A DNA stretch of 54,033 bases from Candidatus Binatia bacterium (GTDB lineage: Bacteria > Desulfobacterota > Binatia > UBA9968 > JAJDTQ01). Below are positions 54,021 to 54,033 of the stretch, in pieces. The notes beneath the pieces were generated by a model. That model searched no databases and was not told the origin of the DNA. It saw nothing but the letters and a program-made list of their open reading frames with translations. The stretch spans positions 1-54,033 of the forward strand of contig JAJDXX010000164.1 of assembly GCA_022823055.1 (NCBI GenBank). Direction: 5' to 3'. How positions within the stretch are numbered: position 1 is the first letter of the stretch; each line of letters opens with the position of its first letter. The position numbers were made by a program, and so were the translations under genes.

Positions 54021-54033
54021 GTGTATCGGTCAG

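Overview
The window is GC-rich, densely coded bacterial chromosome. LptD, a GspD-type secretin and a lipoprotein-type signal point to a Gram-negative with an outer membrane. The ffh-rpsP-khpA-rimM-trmD-rplS order, a TrmD fused to a second SPOUT methyltransferase domain, an LL-diaminopimelate aminotransferase-like enzyme and a type II GAPDH-like protein would suit a deltaproteobacterium-like or related deep lineage (Desulfobacterota, Myxococcota, Tectomicrobia or similar). That placement is an inference and only moderately sure. No phage, IS transposase, CRISPR array or rRNA is visible.

Layout. 1-6000: a TPR protein, a block of two back-to-back palindromic repeat elements, and a peptide-type ABC importer (binding protein plus two permeases, no ATPase genes). 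6200-10130: an amidohydrolase, a thioredoxin-TPR protein, an OsmC-family gene interrupted by one in-frame UGA, a hemerythrin-like protein, a cysteine-less HMA-fold protein and a VTT-family membrane protein. 10245-13096: tldE and tldD. 13253-19842: a GAPDH-like enzyme, a DUF192 lipoprotein, trpE-trpG, a YHS/TRASH-type small protein, folK, a dapL-like aminotransferase and a NYN nuclease. 19902-27714 (minus strand): a PotABCD-like importer, creatinase, an arylsulfotransferase-like protein and a dienelactone hydrolase, next to an initiator tRNA. 27901-34215 (minus): coaD, rsmD, an MDR dehydrogenase, an IscA-type protein, mpl, a serine hydrolase and an LD-carboxypeptidase; the last three overlap start-to-stop and form a murein-recycling operon. 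34336-36490: groES-groEL with promoter and terminator. 36583-42550: ffh-rpsP-khpA-rimM-trmD-rplS, then rarA. 42555-53976 (minus): rpsK-rpsD-rpoA-rplQ, a SPOR protein, trpD-trpC-trpF, folC, lptD and a secretin.

The most interesting element is the OsmC-like gene at 8223-8708. A single UGA falls exactly where the family has its first catalytic cysteine. The frame continues unbroken into the rest of the domain, which carries the second cysteine. A 6-bp hairpin with a GGU-containing loop lies 13 nt after the UGA. This fits a selenocysteine-containing OsmC-like peroxiredoxin with a bacterial SECIS, followed on the same strand by a thioredoxin. The Sec machinery is not in the window.

The second theme is a family of short palindromes (ATTCCC-N8-GGGAAT core, dRS3-like). 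One composite copy is inserted in frame inside the serine hydrolase gene and adds about 80 residues. Another copy supplies the C-terminus and stop codon of rarA. Other unusual points are a 114-residue acidic tail on ribosomal protein S16, the TrmD fusion, an initiator tRNA with a U1:A72 pair and an A29:U41 pair, and a creatinase gene beside a polyamine-type importer.
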